A stretch of 64,000 nucleotides of DNA from Sulfurovum sp. (GTDB lineage Bacteria; Campylobacterota; Campylobacteria; Campylobacterales; Sulfurovaceae). Position 1 is the first letter of the stretch. The number at the start of each line of letters is the position of its first letter. Position numbers and translations under genes: made by a program. The stretch covers positions 124,001 through 188,000 of the forward strand of contig JAUZSE010000006.1 in the NCBI GenBank assembly GCA_030949725.1, written 5' to 3'. The notes under the pieces were generated by a model. The model was not told the origin of the DNA, did not search any database, and saw only the letters and a list, made by a program, of their open reading frames with translations. Below are positions 10,616-20,957 of the stretch, piece after piece.

Positions 10616-11101
10616 TTAGGAAGAAAGAAGTATAGCAACCATTTTCTCTCTTTCTTCTTTCGTTGGTACATAGACTTTTTCTTCTTTTTTGGGACCCACA
10701 ACAAGTGTGTCAAAGTATGTGCCATCATTGATAAGTAAAAATGTGCCGTCTTTTATAATCACGCTTACTTGCTGACTTGTATCAGTGCTAACCATAACTT
10801 CTGAGTATATCCCTTCAAAGACATCATTGTCTTGGTCGATATGAATCTCTTTTATTTTATACTCTTGGGTATTGAGTATCTCTTTGAGTCTATCAAACTC
10901 ATCTTTGTTCATATCCAATATATCATTGACCGCTTTTAGCATAGTGTTAGATACTGTAGGTTTAGGCTTGTGGTCTTGAAAAAACAGTGTAGGTATGTAT
11001 TGGTTGAGTGTTTCTACAAACACGCGACAGGTACCCATCTCAAACTCATCCCACTTAATATTAATTGAAAGCTCTTTTTTTGTCATTGTTGTATGCCTCA
11101 T
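10616..11101 (-). CDS. Hypothetical protein, 161 residues
   Basis: Not recognised. A soluble protein with no signal peptide or membrane segment. The middle is acidic and helical (DMNKDEFDRLKEIL), the later part is beta-rich, and the tail is Lys/Glu-rich (GPKKEEKVYVPTKEEREKM). Two possible starts, at the first ATG and at a second one five codons on; AAGAGA before the first favours it slightly. It lies tail-to-tail with the decarboxylase gene (22-base gap) and head-to-head with the HIRAN gene. Confidence 0.6.
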   Translation of the reverse strand: MRHTTMTKKELSINIKWDEFEMGTCRVFVETLNQYIPTLFFQDHKPKPTVSNTMLKAVNDILDMNKDEFDRLKEILNTQEYKIKEIHIDQDNDVFEGIYSEVMVSTDTSQQVSVIIKDGTFLLINDGTYFDTLVVGPKKEEKVYVPTKEEREKMVAILLSS

Positions 11102-11154
11102 AGAATTTCTCTTATTATAATTTCTTTTTCTTAAATATCTCTATTTTTTTATAT

Positions 11155-11484
11155 TTGGTAGGACATTGGGTTCAAAAGAATCGTTCGACTTTTAAGTTGA
11201 GTACGTTATATGTGGCAGGTTTACAATATGGCGAGACTATACATACTACATTTACCCCTAAAGAAAAACTACGCTTAGATAGAGAATCCCACAATGCTTA
11301 CGATAAGTATGCAGTAGCCCTATACAAACAAGACAAAAAAGTGGGTTATATCCCTAAAGTGCATAGCAGGATCATTGCTTCACTTTTGGATAATGGCGTG
11401 GAACTTGATGTTGAGGTACGATATTTTGACAAAGATAAAGAACCTTGGGATAGACTTTGGGTGAGTATTTGGCAAGTGGTGTAG
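11155..11484 (+). CDS. HIRAN-domain protein
   Basis: A short protein consisting almost entirely of a HIRAN domain: LYVAGLQYGE, then ESHNAYDKYAVALY and KKVGYIPKVHSRIIASLL. HIRAN domains bind DNA ends or 3'-OH termini and occur with helicases and nucleases. The start is uncertain: TTG at 11155 has no clear ribosome site, and another TTG or GTG lies 14-18 codons on, just before the domain. It sits beside a type I restriction locus, which may be chance or a link to DNA handling. Confidence 0.75.
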   Translation: MVGHWVQKNRSTFKLSTLYVAGLQYGETIHTTFTPKEKLRLDRESHNAYDKYAVALYKQDKKVGYIPKVHSRIIASLLDNGVELDVEVRYFDKDKEPWDRLWVSIWQVV

Positions 11485-11599
11485 TGGGTTCACCCAGCAT
11501 TATTTAAACTCTTTTGATAAAAGACTAGCAGACCAAAAACTGATAAATGTTACGGGTGTTTGCTAATGCTTTATAAAATAACCCTTAGCTTAACGCCTA

Positions 11600-11626
11600 A
11601 AACGCACTTGTTTGAAGAGTGCGTTT
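11600..11626. terminator. Hairpin at the end of hsdR
   Basis: AAACGCACT and AGTGCGTTT form a 9-bp stem around a 9-base loop immediately downstream of the hsdR stop on the minus strand, followed by only a short T tract (TTTT). Plausible transcription stop for the restriction operon. Confidence 0.45.
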
Positions 11627-11629
11627 CCT

Positions 11630-14600
11630 CTACAAACTCTTCTCAAAATCATCACAAAGTTTATCAACTAAATCACTTGTATTTTTCTTAAAAAACTCCC
11701 ACTCGTTACCTTTTTTTCTTCTAGTGAAACTTTTATATATGATGTTAAATACTCTATAAATCTCACTTTCATGGAACTGTATAGCATTCATTTTAGCTTT
11801 TAAATCATTGAACTCTTTATGATTCTTTACATACTCGAAAAACGCATCAATTGATTTTTCAAAATCTTCTATAAGATTCCCTATATCTTCCTCTTCTTCA
11901 TTTCTTTTCTCTATGATTTCCAATATATCGTATTTATGCTCTTTGCTTCCACCTGTACCATCTCCACCACTTGATGGTGGCTTGTGTGGTTTTATCTCTT
12001 TATCATCAGGGGCTTGAATGATGCCTATTTTGTCATCAAAATATATAGCTACCTCATCTGTACTTTCATCAGTTTTATTTATACTGTTAAAAATATTACT
12101 AAATCTTTTAAAGAACTCTAAAAAACATATCTCTTTATATTTTTTATCAAAACTTATTATATATTCTACAAGCCCTAATATATAAAAATATTTATTTATC
12201 TTTTGTTTTAACTCTTTAGCTTTATCAGGACTAAAATTTATAAACTTACTAAAGCTATTTTCTAAGTCCATATATTTGTTTGGATCTGCTTTTTTATCAT
12301 TGCATAACTTTGTAAAAAAGCTAAAATACTCTTTATAGATACTTGATACTTTTAATTCATCATAAATTATGTCAAGAATCTTAATCTCTCCTAATGGATC
12401 AAAATCACTTACAACCACATCACTAAAATGTTCAAAAGCTTCTTTAATATTATGACTATTTACATTCTTATGGGAAAAATCAACTATTCTACAATCTTTT
12501 TTATATTTAGTAGTTCTGTTCACTCTTGATATAGTTTGAATAGCATTTATACCTCTTATCTCTTTATCTAAAAAAAGTGTATGAAGTTTAGGTTCATCAA
12601 ATCCTGTTTGTAGTTTATCTACAACTATAATGATTCCGTTTTTACTCTCTTGAAAATTTTGTAATACTTTGGCTTCACTAAGTCCCTCGTTAAGGGTAGT
12701 TGCTCTTTCATTGTCTTGTGAAGAACTATATACTACAAATATAGGAGCTTCTTTAAATCTACTATATTTATTATCTTCCACTATAGCTTTAAAATGCTCT
12801 TCTATCTTTTGTTTATACATCTTTGCAGATTTAATAGAAGTAGTTGCTAACATCGCTTTACCTGTACCTCTTATCTGTCTATAAACTATCTGTACAAGAT
12901 TTTTAACTATATGTTTAGCTACGGCATCTACTCTCTCAGGGTTTTCGTAGATTCTCTTTTTTTTGATGCTATACTGTACCTCTTCCCCATCTTCTCTAAA
13001 CCCCTTTAGCTCATCATCAGGCAATTCAAAATACATCTTAGCCGATACACTTACAATTCCATTTAAAGGATTAAGTATATAGCCATCTTCTATAGCTTCT
13101 CTCATAGTATAGCTATCAAAAGGCTTCCAAAGTTTTTCACCCTCTGCATAAGAGTTAAACTCTCCAAATCTAGCTAGTGTTGTATCGCTTGGTGTGGCTG
13201 TAAAACCAATGATGAGATTCTTTTTATGTTCACTTGTTGTATAGTTTTCATTTGTATCAAAGCTTGTCTGTATCTCATCAAAAGTACCTGTTAATTTTTC
13301 ATTTTGACTACCACTGTTTGAGCGATGAATCTCATCTATCAAAAATACTACTCGTAACTGTTTTAGTTTTTCTAACGTATCAGATTCTAAGATACTTGCC
13401 ATATCTCCAAACTTTTGAAGATTCACTATCACTAACCTTGTTTTGTCATTTAATGCTTTTTGAAATGTTTGTTTATTGTGTGCTTCTATGTACATACTGT
13501 TATTTATATTCATATTGAACATTTTTGTACTTAGTTGGTCTCTTAACTGTACTCTATCCACTATCAGCATCACTTTATCATAGACATACTTACCATCTTT
13601 TTTAAGGTCTTTTAGTTGTAATGCACTCCAGCCTATAATATTACTCTTCCCAAATCCTGCGGCATATTGTAAAAGTAGAGAATAGATATTTTTATTGTTT
13701 TGGTAACTCAATCGTTTATTTATTAGCTCATCTCTTTTAGATTCTGCTAACTCTTTAAGTTGCTCTTCAAGTTTTGCTATAAAATAATCAGGCTCGTTCT
13801 CGTGTTCTAAAAACTCATCTATCTTTCTCATTATCTTATCTACACCAAACTTCTGTTTTGGTCGTGGGCTTATGAGATGCCCTTTCTCGTTTTTGAGTAT
13901 CTTTTCATTTTTCTCTTTTATAACTTCTCTCTCAATAAAGTTATAATAAAGTATCTCTTTTTCAATCATCTTTTTTACAAAGTGTGCTTTAAATACCTCT
14001 GATAACTTATCTTGCTTCCTGTCGTGATTCTGACTTAATGGATAGGGTTTAAAGCTTTTTATAGCATTGAGCTTATACTGTTCAAAGTCATATTTACCCT
14101 CTTTAAAATTTACTTTTATCTCATCAAAAAACTTAGATATATCTCTCACTATAAAAGTATCTGTTACATCTGTAGTACTTATCCAAATAGCTTTTTCAAA
14201 AACTTTCAAAAAATCTTTTCGTAACTCTAAAGCCTCTTTATCGTTGAGCTTATATCGTTTGACTATCTCTAAGTATGCTACAACAGCTTCTTGATAATCT
14301 TTGATAACTTTAGCTCTTCCGTTTTTCTTTGCATTTTGATTGGTATAGTTTGATTTTAGTTCGTTGTAGCCTAAGTATATACCATTTACAAAGAGTGATA
14401 TATCAGGGCGAAAAGAGAAGATTTTTTTATCTTGATAGTAAAATGTATAAGGTAACTCTTGAACTACAGAAAAGATATTTTCCTCGAAATCATCATCACC
14501 TTTTGTTTCGCTTTCACTTCTGTTAAAGAGATAAAACTTAAAACCCTCAAAAGTAAAAGAACTATTGTTATGATTTAAAAAGAGTGCCATATTTCTAAAA

Positions 14601-14854
14601 TCTTTTATCTTAGATTGCAAAAATTCTATAAGTTCTAAACACATCTTTTCTTTATCGTTTTTAAACTTTTTAAGTAATTTTTTGTAGTTATCTTTGTTTA
14701 TACTACTTGTACTCAAAAACTCACATAAATCAGATTCTATGATAAGAGAGTTTGCATCTATAACATTTGCTTTTACTTCTCTATATCCCAAACCATTTAC
14801 TTTATTGGTAAAAAAAGGGATTAAGAATTTATCTTGTAAGTGGAGTTCATTCAT
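11630..14854 (-). CDS. hsdR: Type I restriction endonuclease subunit R
   Basis: ATP-dependent DNA translocase and nuclease of a type I restriction system. The N-terminal PD-(D/E)XK nuclease is visible as RPDISLFVNG followed by YNELK. The SF2 motor follows: Walker A-like AAGFGKSN near residue 400, FLIDEIHRS (DEAD-type box) near residue 510, and GFTATPS near residue 555, plus QTISRVNRT near residue 795. The 1074-residue length is usual. ATG overlaps the hepT stop (ATGA), so it is translationally coupled to the toxin-antitoxin pair in front of it. Confidence 0.95.
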   Translation of the reverse strand: MNELHLQDKFLIPFFTNKVNGLGYREVKANVIDANSLIIESDLCEFLSTSSINKDNYKKLLKKFKNDKEKMCLELIEFLQSKIKDFRNMALFLNHNNSSFTFEGFKFYLFNRSESETKGDDDFEENIFSVVQELPYTFYYQDKKIFSFRPDISLFVNGIYLGYNELKSNYTNQNAKKNGRAKVIKDYQEAVVAYLEIVKRYKLNDKEALELRKDFLKVFEKAIWISTTDVTDTFIVRDISKFFDEIKVNFKEGKYDFEQYKLNAIKSFKPYPLSQNHDRKQDKLSEVFKAHFVKKMIEKEILYYNFIEREVIKEKNEKILKNEKGHLISPRPKQKFGVDKIMRKIDEFLEHENEPDYFIAKLEEQLKELAESKRDELINKRLSYQNNKNIYSLLLQYAAGFGKSNIIGWSALQLKDLKKDGKYVYDKVMLIVDRVQLRDQLSTKMFNMNINNSMYIEAHNKQTFQKALNDKTRLVIVNLQKFGDMASILESDTLEKLKQLRVVFLIDEIHRSNSGSQNEKLTGTFDEIQTSFDTNENYTTSEHKKNLIIGFTATPSDTTLARFGEFNSYAEGEKLWKPFDSYTMREAIEDGYILNPLNGIVSVSAKMYFELPDDELKGFREDGEEVQYSIKKKRIYENPERVDAVAKHIVKNLVQIVYRQIRGTGKAMLATTSIKSAKMYKQKIEEHFKAIVEDNKYSRFKEAPIFVVYSSSQDNERATTLNEGLSEAKVLQNFQESKNGIIIVVDKLQTGFDEPKLHTLFLDKEIRGINAIQTISRVNRTTKYKKDCRIVDFSHKNVNSHNIKEAFEHFSDVVVSDFDPLGEIKILDIIYDELKVSSIYKEYFSFFTKLCNDKKADPNKYMDLENSFSKFINFSPDKAKELKQKINKYFYILGLVEYIISFDKKYKEICFLEFFKRFSNIFNSINKTDESTDEVAIYFDDKIGIIQAPDDKEIKPHKPPSSGGDGTGGSKEHKYDILEIIEKRNEEEEDIGNLIEDFEKSIDAFFEYVKNHKEFNDLKAKMNAIQFHESEIYRVFNIIYKSFTRRKKGNEWEFFKKNTSDLVDKLCDDFEKSL

Positions 14855-15296
14855 AGATTTACTCTTTGTAACATTTTGATATAGATGCTTTTCATATTTT
14901 CATACACCTCTATTGAGAGATTAATCGCTTCTATAACATCTTCGCTATTGTTAGGGTATTCGTGGGTTAAACTATTTCTTAATTTTCTATAATCTATCCA
15001 ATCATCACTCTTTTGTAAAAGTTCTAACTTTTCTAACTTATGAAGAACATCAATCAAAGCCATACTATTTTTATACTCTTCTAGCTCTCTTAGTACGGAT
15101 GGGAAAAATTTGTCTCCCATCTTATCTTGAATTTTTGTAAATCTATAGATAAAAGAATCTATCGCTTTTATCTTCTCTATATCTTCAAAATCATCATTTT
15201 CAAAAGGTATGTAGCTTTTCACTTCAGGCGCAAAATCATATCTACTCTTTTAAAGTGAATATCTAGTTCCTCTTTTATCTGCTCAATTGTTATCAT
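14851..15296 (-). CDS. hepT: HepT-type HEPN RNase toxin, frameshifted near start
   Basis: Likely toxin of an MNT/HepT pair. The HEPN catalytic signature R-x4-H-x-Y is exact: RNSLTHEY near the C-terminus. The longest uninterrupted frame begins with a GTG at 15222, but the true start is probably ATG 15294-15296, overlapping the mnt stop (ATGA). A one-base loss near 15250 would join the first 17 codons (MITIEQIKEELDIHFKR) to SRYDFAPEVKSYIPF, giving about 148 residues. Such toxins act on RNA and are restrained by MNT, sometimes through AMPylation of the Tyr. Assignment to HepT rests on the motif and the neighbour. Confidence 0.8.
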
Positions 15297-15581
15297 AGTT
15301 TTATCCCTTGTTTTGCTATCTCAAATATCTCTTTTTTTACTAAATGGTTATCAACAAGTAAATCTACTTTTTGTTCCCCAAACTCTTTTTCAAACTCTCT
15401 CAAAAAGATAATCTTAGATTTTAAAATATCTTCTTTTTTATCTGTTTGGATATACAAATCAATATCCCCACCCTTTAAATTATCATCAGTTCTTGAACCA
15501 AAAAGATAAATAGTTGTAGAGTTAAAAATCTCTAATGATAGTTTTTTTAAAATAGTTAATTTGATTTTTATTTAATCGCAT
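15293..15581 (-). CDS. MNT-type nucleotidyltransferase antitoxin, frameshifted
   Basis: Minimal nucleotidyltransferase of about 95 residues. The NTase signature is clear: YLFGSRTDDNLKGGDIDLYI, a GS...DxD motif, followed by KVDLLVDN. One extra T in a run of five near 15525 breaks the frame; removing it joins KTIIRDF to NSTTIYLFGS. The ATG lies inside the hsdS 3' end (10-base overlap) and the TGA overlaps the hepT ATG. The pair is therefore co-translated with the restriction genes. The known role of MNT is to neutralise HepT. Confidence 0.8.
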
Positions 15582-16889
15582 ACTTTCACTTTACCCGTAA
15601 CTACATCATTTATCAAAGTTTTTCTAAACTCTTTTAGGAGTGTTATTTTAGTTTGGATTGTTTTTGTAATGGTATCTATTTTTTGAGTTTTTTCGTCTAG
15701 GTAGGTTGCTATCTCTTTTTGTTCTTTTATAGGTGGAACTAATACTTTAAAATCGTTTATTTTTTCAATTTTCAAATTAATTCTAGTAAAACCTTTACCG
15801 CCTAAAATCATAAAATACCTAAAACTCAATGAACTTAATAAATAATTTATAAATATATTATTTACATTCTTTAATCTAAAACCTTTACAAAAGCTATTTA
15901 AATATAATTCATCACATTTTTCTAATAGTAACGAACTCTTTCCTATATCTTCGTACCCTTCTGAACTCATAAGAAAAAACAAATCCCCTTTTTTTAACTT
16001 TATTTTGTTTTTCATCTTTATTTATTAAAACATTTTTCATATCTTCAAGATTAATATATTTGTTCTTTGCAATATTTGTAAATGGTATATACTTCCTATT
16101 TAAACTATTGTTCTCTTGTTTAAAATCATCTCCACTTTTACCAGTTAATCCACTATAAATAAATCCTAAATCTTTCAACCTCTTAACTTCCCAATGCTCA
16201 GGAACATCCCCTATCCATTCAATCCCACTATCTTTAAGCTTTACACCCTTATCAAGCCCTCTCAAAACTGTTTCATTTATAAGAGTTTGTTTTAGCTCTT
16301 TGTATTTTAAAGATTTTTCTTCAAGGAGCTGTATCTTCCTATCTATCTTTTGTGTTTGAGTGTCTAGGTAGGTTGCTATTTTTGTTTGGGTTTTTATCAT
16401 AGGAAAAATCAAAGGTAATATTCTAATTTCATTAAATCCCATTGATTGTCGAATACTTCCTCCTTCCCAATAAAAAACTTTTAAAATATCATAACTATAT
16501 AGTAAATAATAAATAAATTTTGAATCTAAAAAATGATTTATTATTATTCCTATATATGCTGAAGTTATTATTCCTTTTTCTTCAACTAAACCTACTCGTA
16601 AACTTTTTTTATCATTTTGTAAATCCATAAGCCTTAAAATAATATAACCTGCTTCTATAATTTGATAGTTATTGAAATTTTTAGGTAATAATCCAAAATG
16701 ACTTTTTATATCTTTACGAATAATTTTACCAAAGCTAAGTGATAATAAATTATCACATAATAATTCTTTATTTTTATTCTTATTTACTTTAAAATTATCT
16801 CCAAACCTCTTAACTTCCCACTCGATAGGAATCTCCCCCAACCACTCTAAACCACTATCCTTATAGCTATCATATTTTTCTAATATCAT
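15572..16889 (-). CDS. hsdS: Type I restriction specificity subunit, frameshifted
   Basis: Target-recognition subunit. Two target-recognition domains are each followed by a helical spacer: TQTKIATYLDTQTQKIDRKI near residue 165 and EQKEIATYLDEKTQKIDT near residue 390. Each half begins with a typical W-x-G-x-I/V-P-x-x-W motif (EWLGEIPIEW, EWIGDVPEHW). An extra A in a run of seven near 16000 breaks the frame; correcting it gives about 438 residues (KVKKGDLFFLMSS). Its start overlaps the hsdM stop by four bases. The shift could be a real on/off state but is one of many. Confidence 0.92.
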
Positions 16890-18912
16890 AAACCTAAACT
16901 ACTTTCAAGAGTATTCAATTCATCATCTATACTTTTTATATCACTTAATATATTTTCCAATGGTCGTAACTTTTCAGGTTTATAAAATATCTTGTTAAAG
17001 TTTATCTCTACACCTACTACATTATCAAGGAGTACAAAAGGTTTAGTGATATATTTAGCCATAAAATCATCTCTATTCTTTTTATTTAGCTCTTCATCTT
17101 TATGATAAGAAATTATCTCATAATCTTTTTGATAGTCTGGAACTAATTCAACTGTAATAGTTATAAATGCTTCTTTAGTTTTAGTAGCTTTTTTATAGCT
17201 TGATTTTATGACTATTTTTCCACAACCCAACTCCTCTTGAGCTTTATCATCTTGTTTTATAAGAGTCTCTTTATCTTCATCATAAAAATAATAAACACTC
17301 TCACTAATATAAACTTTTAAATCTTTTTCTTTATAATCTAACTCTTTGATAGTATCTTTTATAGTGTCTAGTTGTGATATGTCTGATAGTTGAAATTCTT
17401 TTATATTTATCTCATCTTGTACTATTTTTAGTGGTGTTAGTTTGATAGATTTTTTCTTAGGTTCTAAGATACTCTCAAAAGTTCTATTTTTATAGTCAAG
17501 ATTTGTAAGCATAAGTGCTTGTTTATTAAAATAAAAAAACTCTTTATCAAATACTTTTGCATAGTCGTTATCTTCAAAATCTGTTAAAGTTTTTACTATA
17601 TCTATTCTACTAAGTGTATCTACCTCTTTTCTTTTTTTACCCTTATTTTTCTTCATAGGAGTAAACTTTTCACTAGCATTTATCATCATAACTCTATTTT
17701 TATGAGTTGGTTTTTTATCTTTATTGAGTACCCAAAGATAGGTAAAAATACCTGTATTAAAAAATTCATCAGTTGGTAGCTGAATGATAGCCTCTACTAT
17801 ATCACTATCAAACATCCATTTTCTTATGTTACTCTCTCCACTCCCTGCATCTCCAGAAAAAAGTGTTGAACCATTGTGAACTACGACACCCATACCCGCT
17901 AAACCCATCTTAGATATAAGATGTTGCATAAAAAGAAGTTGCCCATCACTTACGGCTGGAAGAGAGTGGAATCTCCCTGTTTTATCTTGAACTATATCAG
18001 ATTTAAAACCTTTCCAATCAACCCCATAAGGTGGATTTGCTACAACTACATCAAACTCTTTATCTTGAAACTTTTGGTCAACTAAAGTATTGCCATACTC
18101 TATGTAAGCATTTTTACGAAATCTACTCTCTATCTTCGCCAAAGCATATAAAGCATCGTTCCAATCTTGCCCATAGGTAGCTGTTGGTCTGTTTGGATAT
18201 GTTTGGTTTACTCTATCCTCTACACCATAAAGCATATTTCCACCACCACAAGTAGGGTCATAAATACTTAAAAAGTTTTCACTATCTTTGGTTTTTGAAA
18301 GTATAATATCTGATATAAGAGATATAACATCATCAGGGGTATATTGTTCCCCTGCTGTTTCTGCTGATATATCTGCCCATTTTCTTTTTATATGCTCCTC
18401 TAGTGTTGTTATCTCACTATTGTTAAATGGTTTTAAATCTATCTCGCTCCAAGCTTGAACAAAAGCAAAAAGTATTTTTTTATTGTTTAATAGTCCTGCA
18501 ATTCCTGAAATATCAAGATATTTATCTTCACCTGTACTTTTATCAATACCTAGTAAATCTTGTGTTTCACCATCAAAACCTTTGAGGTAGTTATCAAAAT
18601 CTATCTCAAAAGTTTTATCATTTTTACAAATATCGTTTAAAGTTTTGTTGTGTTCAAACAAGTAAGTGTTATAACCTTTCTCTTGGTCTTTTATCTCATC
18701 TATAAAATCTTCAAGAGATAATGTATCTCCACTCTTTCTTAGTTCCGATCTTTGAGTTCATCACCCATTCGTGAGAATCTACTCTCCACCATAATCAATG
18801 CAAAAAAAGGCATCATATACTTAGGGAAATCACTCTGCTTAATACCTGCACCTATGAGCAAATCTGCTGTTTGCCATACTTTTGATTCATATTTTAATAT
18901 ATCTTGTTTCAT
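16886..18912 (-). CDS. hsdM: Type I DNA methyltransferase subunit, frameshifted
   Basis: Adenine methyltransferase subunit of the restriction system. SAM-binding YDPTCGGGNML and catalytic VANPPYGVDW are present, with GEQYTPDDVISL before them. The natural start is ATG 18910-18912 (MKQDILKYESKVWQTADLL), which begins the usual N-terminal helical bundle; the frame breaks near 18745 (LKDR then SELRKSGDTLSLEDF) and continues to 16886, about 675 residues in total. One base is probably missing. It heads the operon hsdM-hsdS-mnt-hepT-hsdR, divergent from tolB. Confidence 0.93.
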
Positions 18913-19126
18913 TTTTGTCCCTCATTCACTTTTTAGAATTGATTTTAACAAAAATTGTATTAAGGGTTGTACAAATCAGAGTTTATGTTGGATGCGTAGG
19001 GTGGGATTTCCTAGCAATGGTTTATGGGCGTAATTTTATGGTATTCATATTAATTAATGAAGATTTCAAGACTGCCTTGATACAATACTAATCTTTAGCA
19101 AAAGACTCAATACTCAAGGAATTAGT

Positions 19127-20380
19127 TTGAAACATTTATTAATTATTATTTTATCAGTACAATTTTTTACTTTAAGCCTTTTTGGGGTGGATGCAACACT
19201 GAAGATAGAGACAGATGTAGAACATCGTTCACGTATAGCTCTTGTGGATGGTTCGTCTGTACCAAATCCAAAAGTGTTCAATATCTTACTCTCTGATTTG
19301 AAGATAAGCGGACACTTTCTAGCTGATACTACACATCATCAAGGAGATGTTTCGAGTAATCTTATCTCGCCTGCACTCAAAGGGAAAGAATATGTACTCA
19401 AATACAGTATAGATCAACAATCAGGCTCAAAATTCTTTATACGTCTCTTAAAAGCATCTGATAGTACGCTTGTTTTCAAGAAAAGTTATGCTGTACCCTC
19501 CAAAGCAAAGATGCCATTTTTACTACACAAAGCAATATCTGATGTAAATAATGTACTGAAATATCCAGATATATCTTGGATAAACCGTTATGTAGTTTAT
19601 GCTGTATATACAACATCAGGACGCAGTGAAATTCGTTTGGCTGATTATACGTTGACCTATCAAAAAGCTATTATGAAGGGTGGATTGAACCTTTTTCCTA
19701 AATGGGCAGATGCAAAACAAAGAGCTATCTATTATACTTCTTATAAAGAGGTGATACCTACTTTGTATAAACTCAATATCTATAATGGTTCCAAACAAAA
19801 GATAACAAGTTCGCAAGGCATGTTAGTATGTTCGGATGTGAGTAAAAATGGTTCTAAGATTTTGTTGACTATGGCACCTGAAGGACAAACGGATATATTT
19901 GAAATGAATCTTGCAACAGGATCAAAAACAAGGGTAACGCACTTCAAAGGAATTGATGTCAATGGTAGATATATAGACAATGAGAGTCGTATTGCATTTG
20001 TTTCTAATCGTTTGGGATATCCAAATATATTTAAAAAATCTATACACTCTTCAGCGACTTCACAAGTGGTACATCGTGGACGAAACAACAATGCCTGTGA
20101 TGCCCATGGAAACAAAATAGTATATACGAGTAGAGAAAGTAATAATGCATTTGGGAAGAATACCTTCAATCTGTATCTTACTACCTCAAGTAGTTCGACT
20201 ACAAGACCCATTACAACAACAGGAACCAATCAATTTCCACATTTTTCAAAAGATGGTTCTGTGGTACTTTATCTTAAGCAAAATGGTCGTCGTACTTCTA
20301 TAGGATATATAAACCTAACAAGCTCTCAAAGTTTACTGTTTCCGTTTAATGGTAAAAAAGTACAATCAATAGACTGGTAA
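19127..20380 (+). CDS. tolB: Tol-Pal system beta-propeller protein TolB
   Basis: Periplasmic component of the Tol-Pal envelope machine. Signal peptide at the N-terminus, an N-terminal domain to about residue 140, then WD40-like propeller repeats (LFPKWADAKQ, GRYIDNESRIAFVSNR, NQFPHFSKDGSVVLY). The 417-residue length is standard. The start is TTG with AAGGA 7 bases before it. It heads tolB-pal-cpoB. tolQ, tolR and tolA are not upstream here; the restriction operon occupies that side. Confidence 0.95.
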   Translation: MKHLLIIILSVQFFTLSLFGVDATLKIETDVEHRSRIALVDGSSVPNPKVFNILLSDLKISGHFLADTTHHQGDVSSNLISPALKGKEYVLKYSIDQQSGSKFFIRLLKASDSTLVFKKSYAVPSKAKMPFLLHKAISDVNNVLKYPDISWINRYVVYAVYTTSGRSEIRLADYTLTYQKAIMKGGLNLFPKWADAKQRAIYYTSYKEVIPTLYKLNIYNGSKQKITSSQGMLVCSDVSKNGSKILLTMAPEGQTDIFEMNLATGSKTRVTHFKGIDVNGRYIDNESRIAFVSNRLGYPNIFKKSIHSSATSQVVHRGRNNNACDAHGNKIVYTSRESNNAFGKNTFNLYLTTSSSSTTRPITTTGTNQFPHFSKDGSVVLYLKQNGRRTSIGYINLTSSQSLLFPFNGKKVQSIDW

Positions 20381-20407
20381 TCTGTCTATTATAATAAAGG
20401 ATAAAAC

Positions 20408-20950
20408 ATGACACATAAATTGGTCACACTTACAGCAATAGCCGCACTCTTTTTGAGTGGATGTGGACAGAAAACACCTGACTTAGATGGTAGCATTAGC
20501 AACATCTCAGATGAAAATGCTATCTCAGGTGATACGGTAACTATAGATGAAAGTGCTTATGGCAATGAGGGAAGTCAAAATGAGGGAAGTCAAGTGGAAG
20601 GAAACTACAACAGTAGTACCGATGGCTTCGCATCAATCTATTTTGATTTTGGAGACTATAGCATCTCTTCAAGTATGGATGAGAAGATGAATACCAATAC
20701 TAGAATCGCTTTATCTGCATCTTCCAAAATAAAAATAGAAGGTAATTGTGATGAATTTGGTACGGATGAATATAATTATGCCTTAGGTCTCAAAAGAGCC
20801 AAAGCGGTTAAAGACAGTCTTATATCTCAAGGTGTCTCTTCGGCTAATACAGTGATAATAACTTTGGGCGAGAGTAGTCCAGTGTGTACTGAACCTAATG
20901 ATAGTTGTTACGATAGAAACAGAAGAGTTGATATCCGTTTGCTGAAGTAA
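20408..20950 (+). CDS. pal: Peptidoglycan-associated lipoprotein Pal
   Basis: Outer-membrane lipoprotein that binds peptidoglycan and TolB. Lipobox LFLSGC near residue 20, an acidic linker, then an OmpA-like domain with the peptidoglycan-binding pattern (NYALGLKRAKAVKDSL, NRRVDIRL at the end). The linker contains a 15-bp direct repeat encoding NEGSQNEGSQ. Located 27 bases after tolB and 7 before cpoB. Confidence 0.95.
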   Translation: MTHKLVTLTAIAALFLSGCGQKTPDLDGSISNISDENAISGDTVTIDESAYGNEGSQNEGSQVEGNYNSSTDGFASIYFDFGDYSISSSMDEKMNTNTRIALSASSKIKIEGNCDEFGTDEYNYALGLKRAKAVKDSLISQGVSSANTVIITLGESSPVCTEPNDSCYDRNRRVDIRLLK

Positions 20951-20957
20951 AACAATA

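Noticed and set aside
11160-11200. Possible tRNA-like GGTTCAA-AATCGTTCGA segment
   Set aside because: No acceptor stem or cloverleaf can be drawn around it and it lies in the HIRAN coding frame.
15990-16010. Phase-variable hsdS by slippage in an A7 run
   Set aside because: The run is short and similar breaks occur in essential genes; kept as a possible error rather than a switch.
18752-19091. Plus-strand open frames opposite hsdM
   Set aside because: They lie antisense to the conserved HsdM N-terminus or have no ribosome site and no recognisable product.
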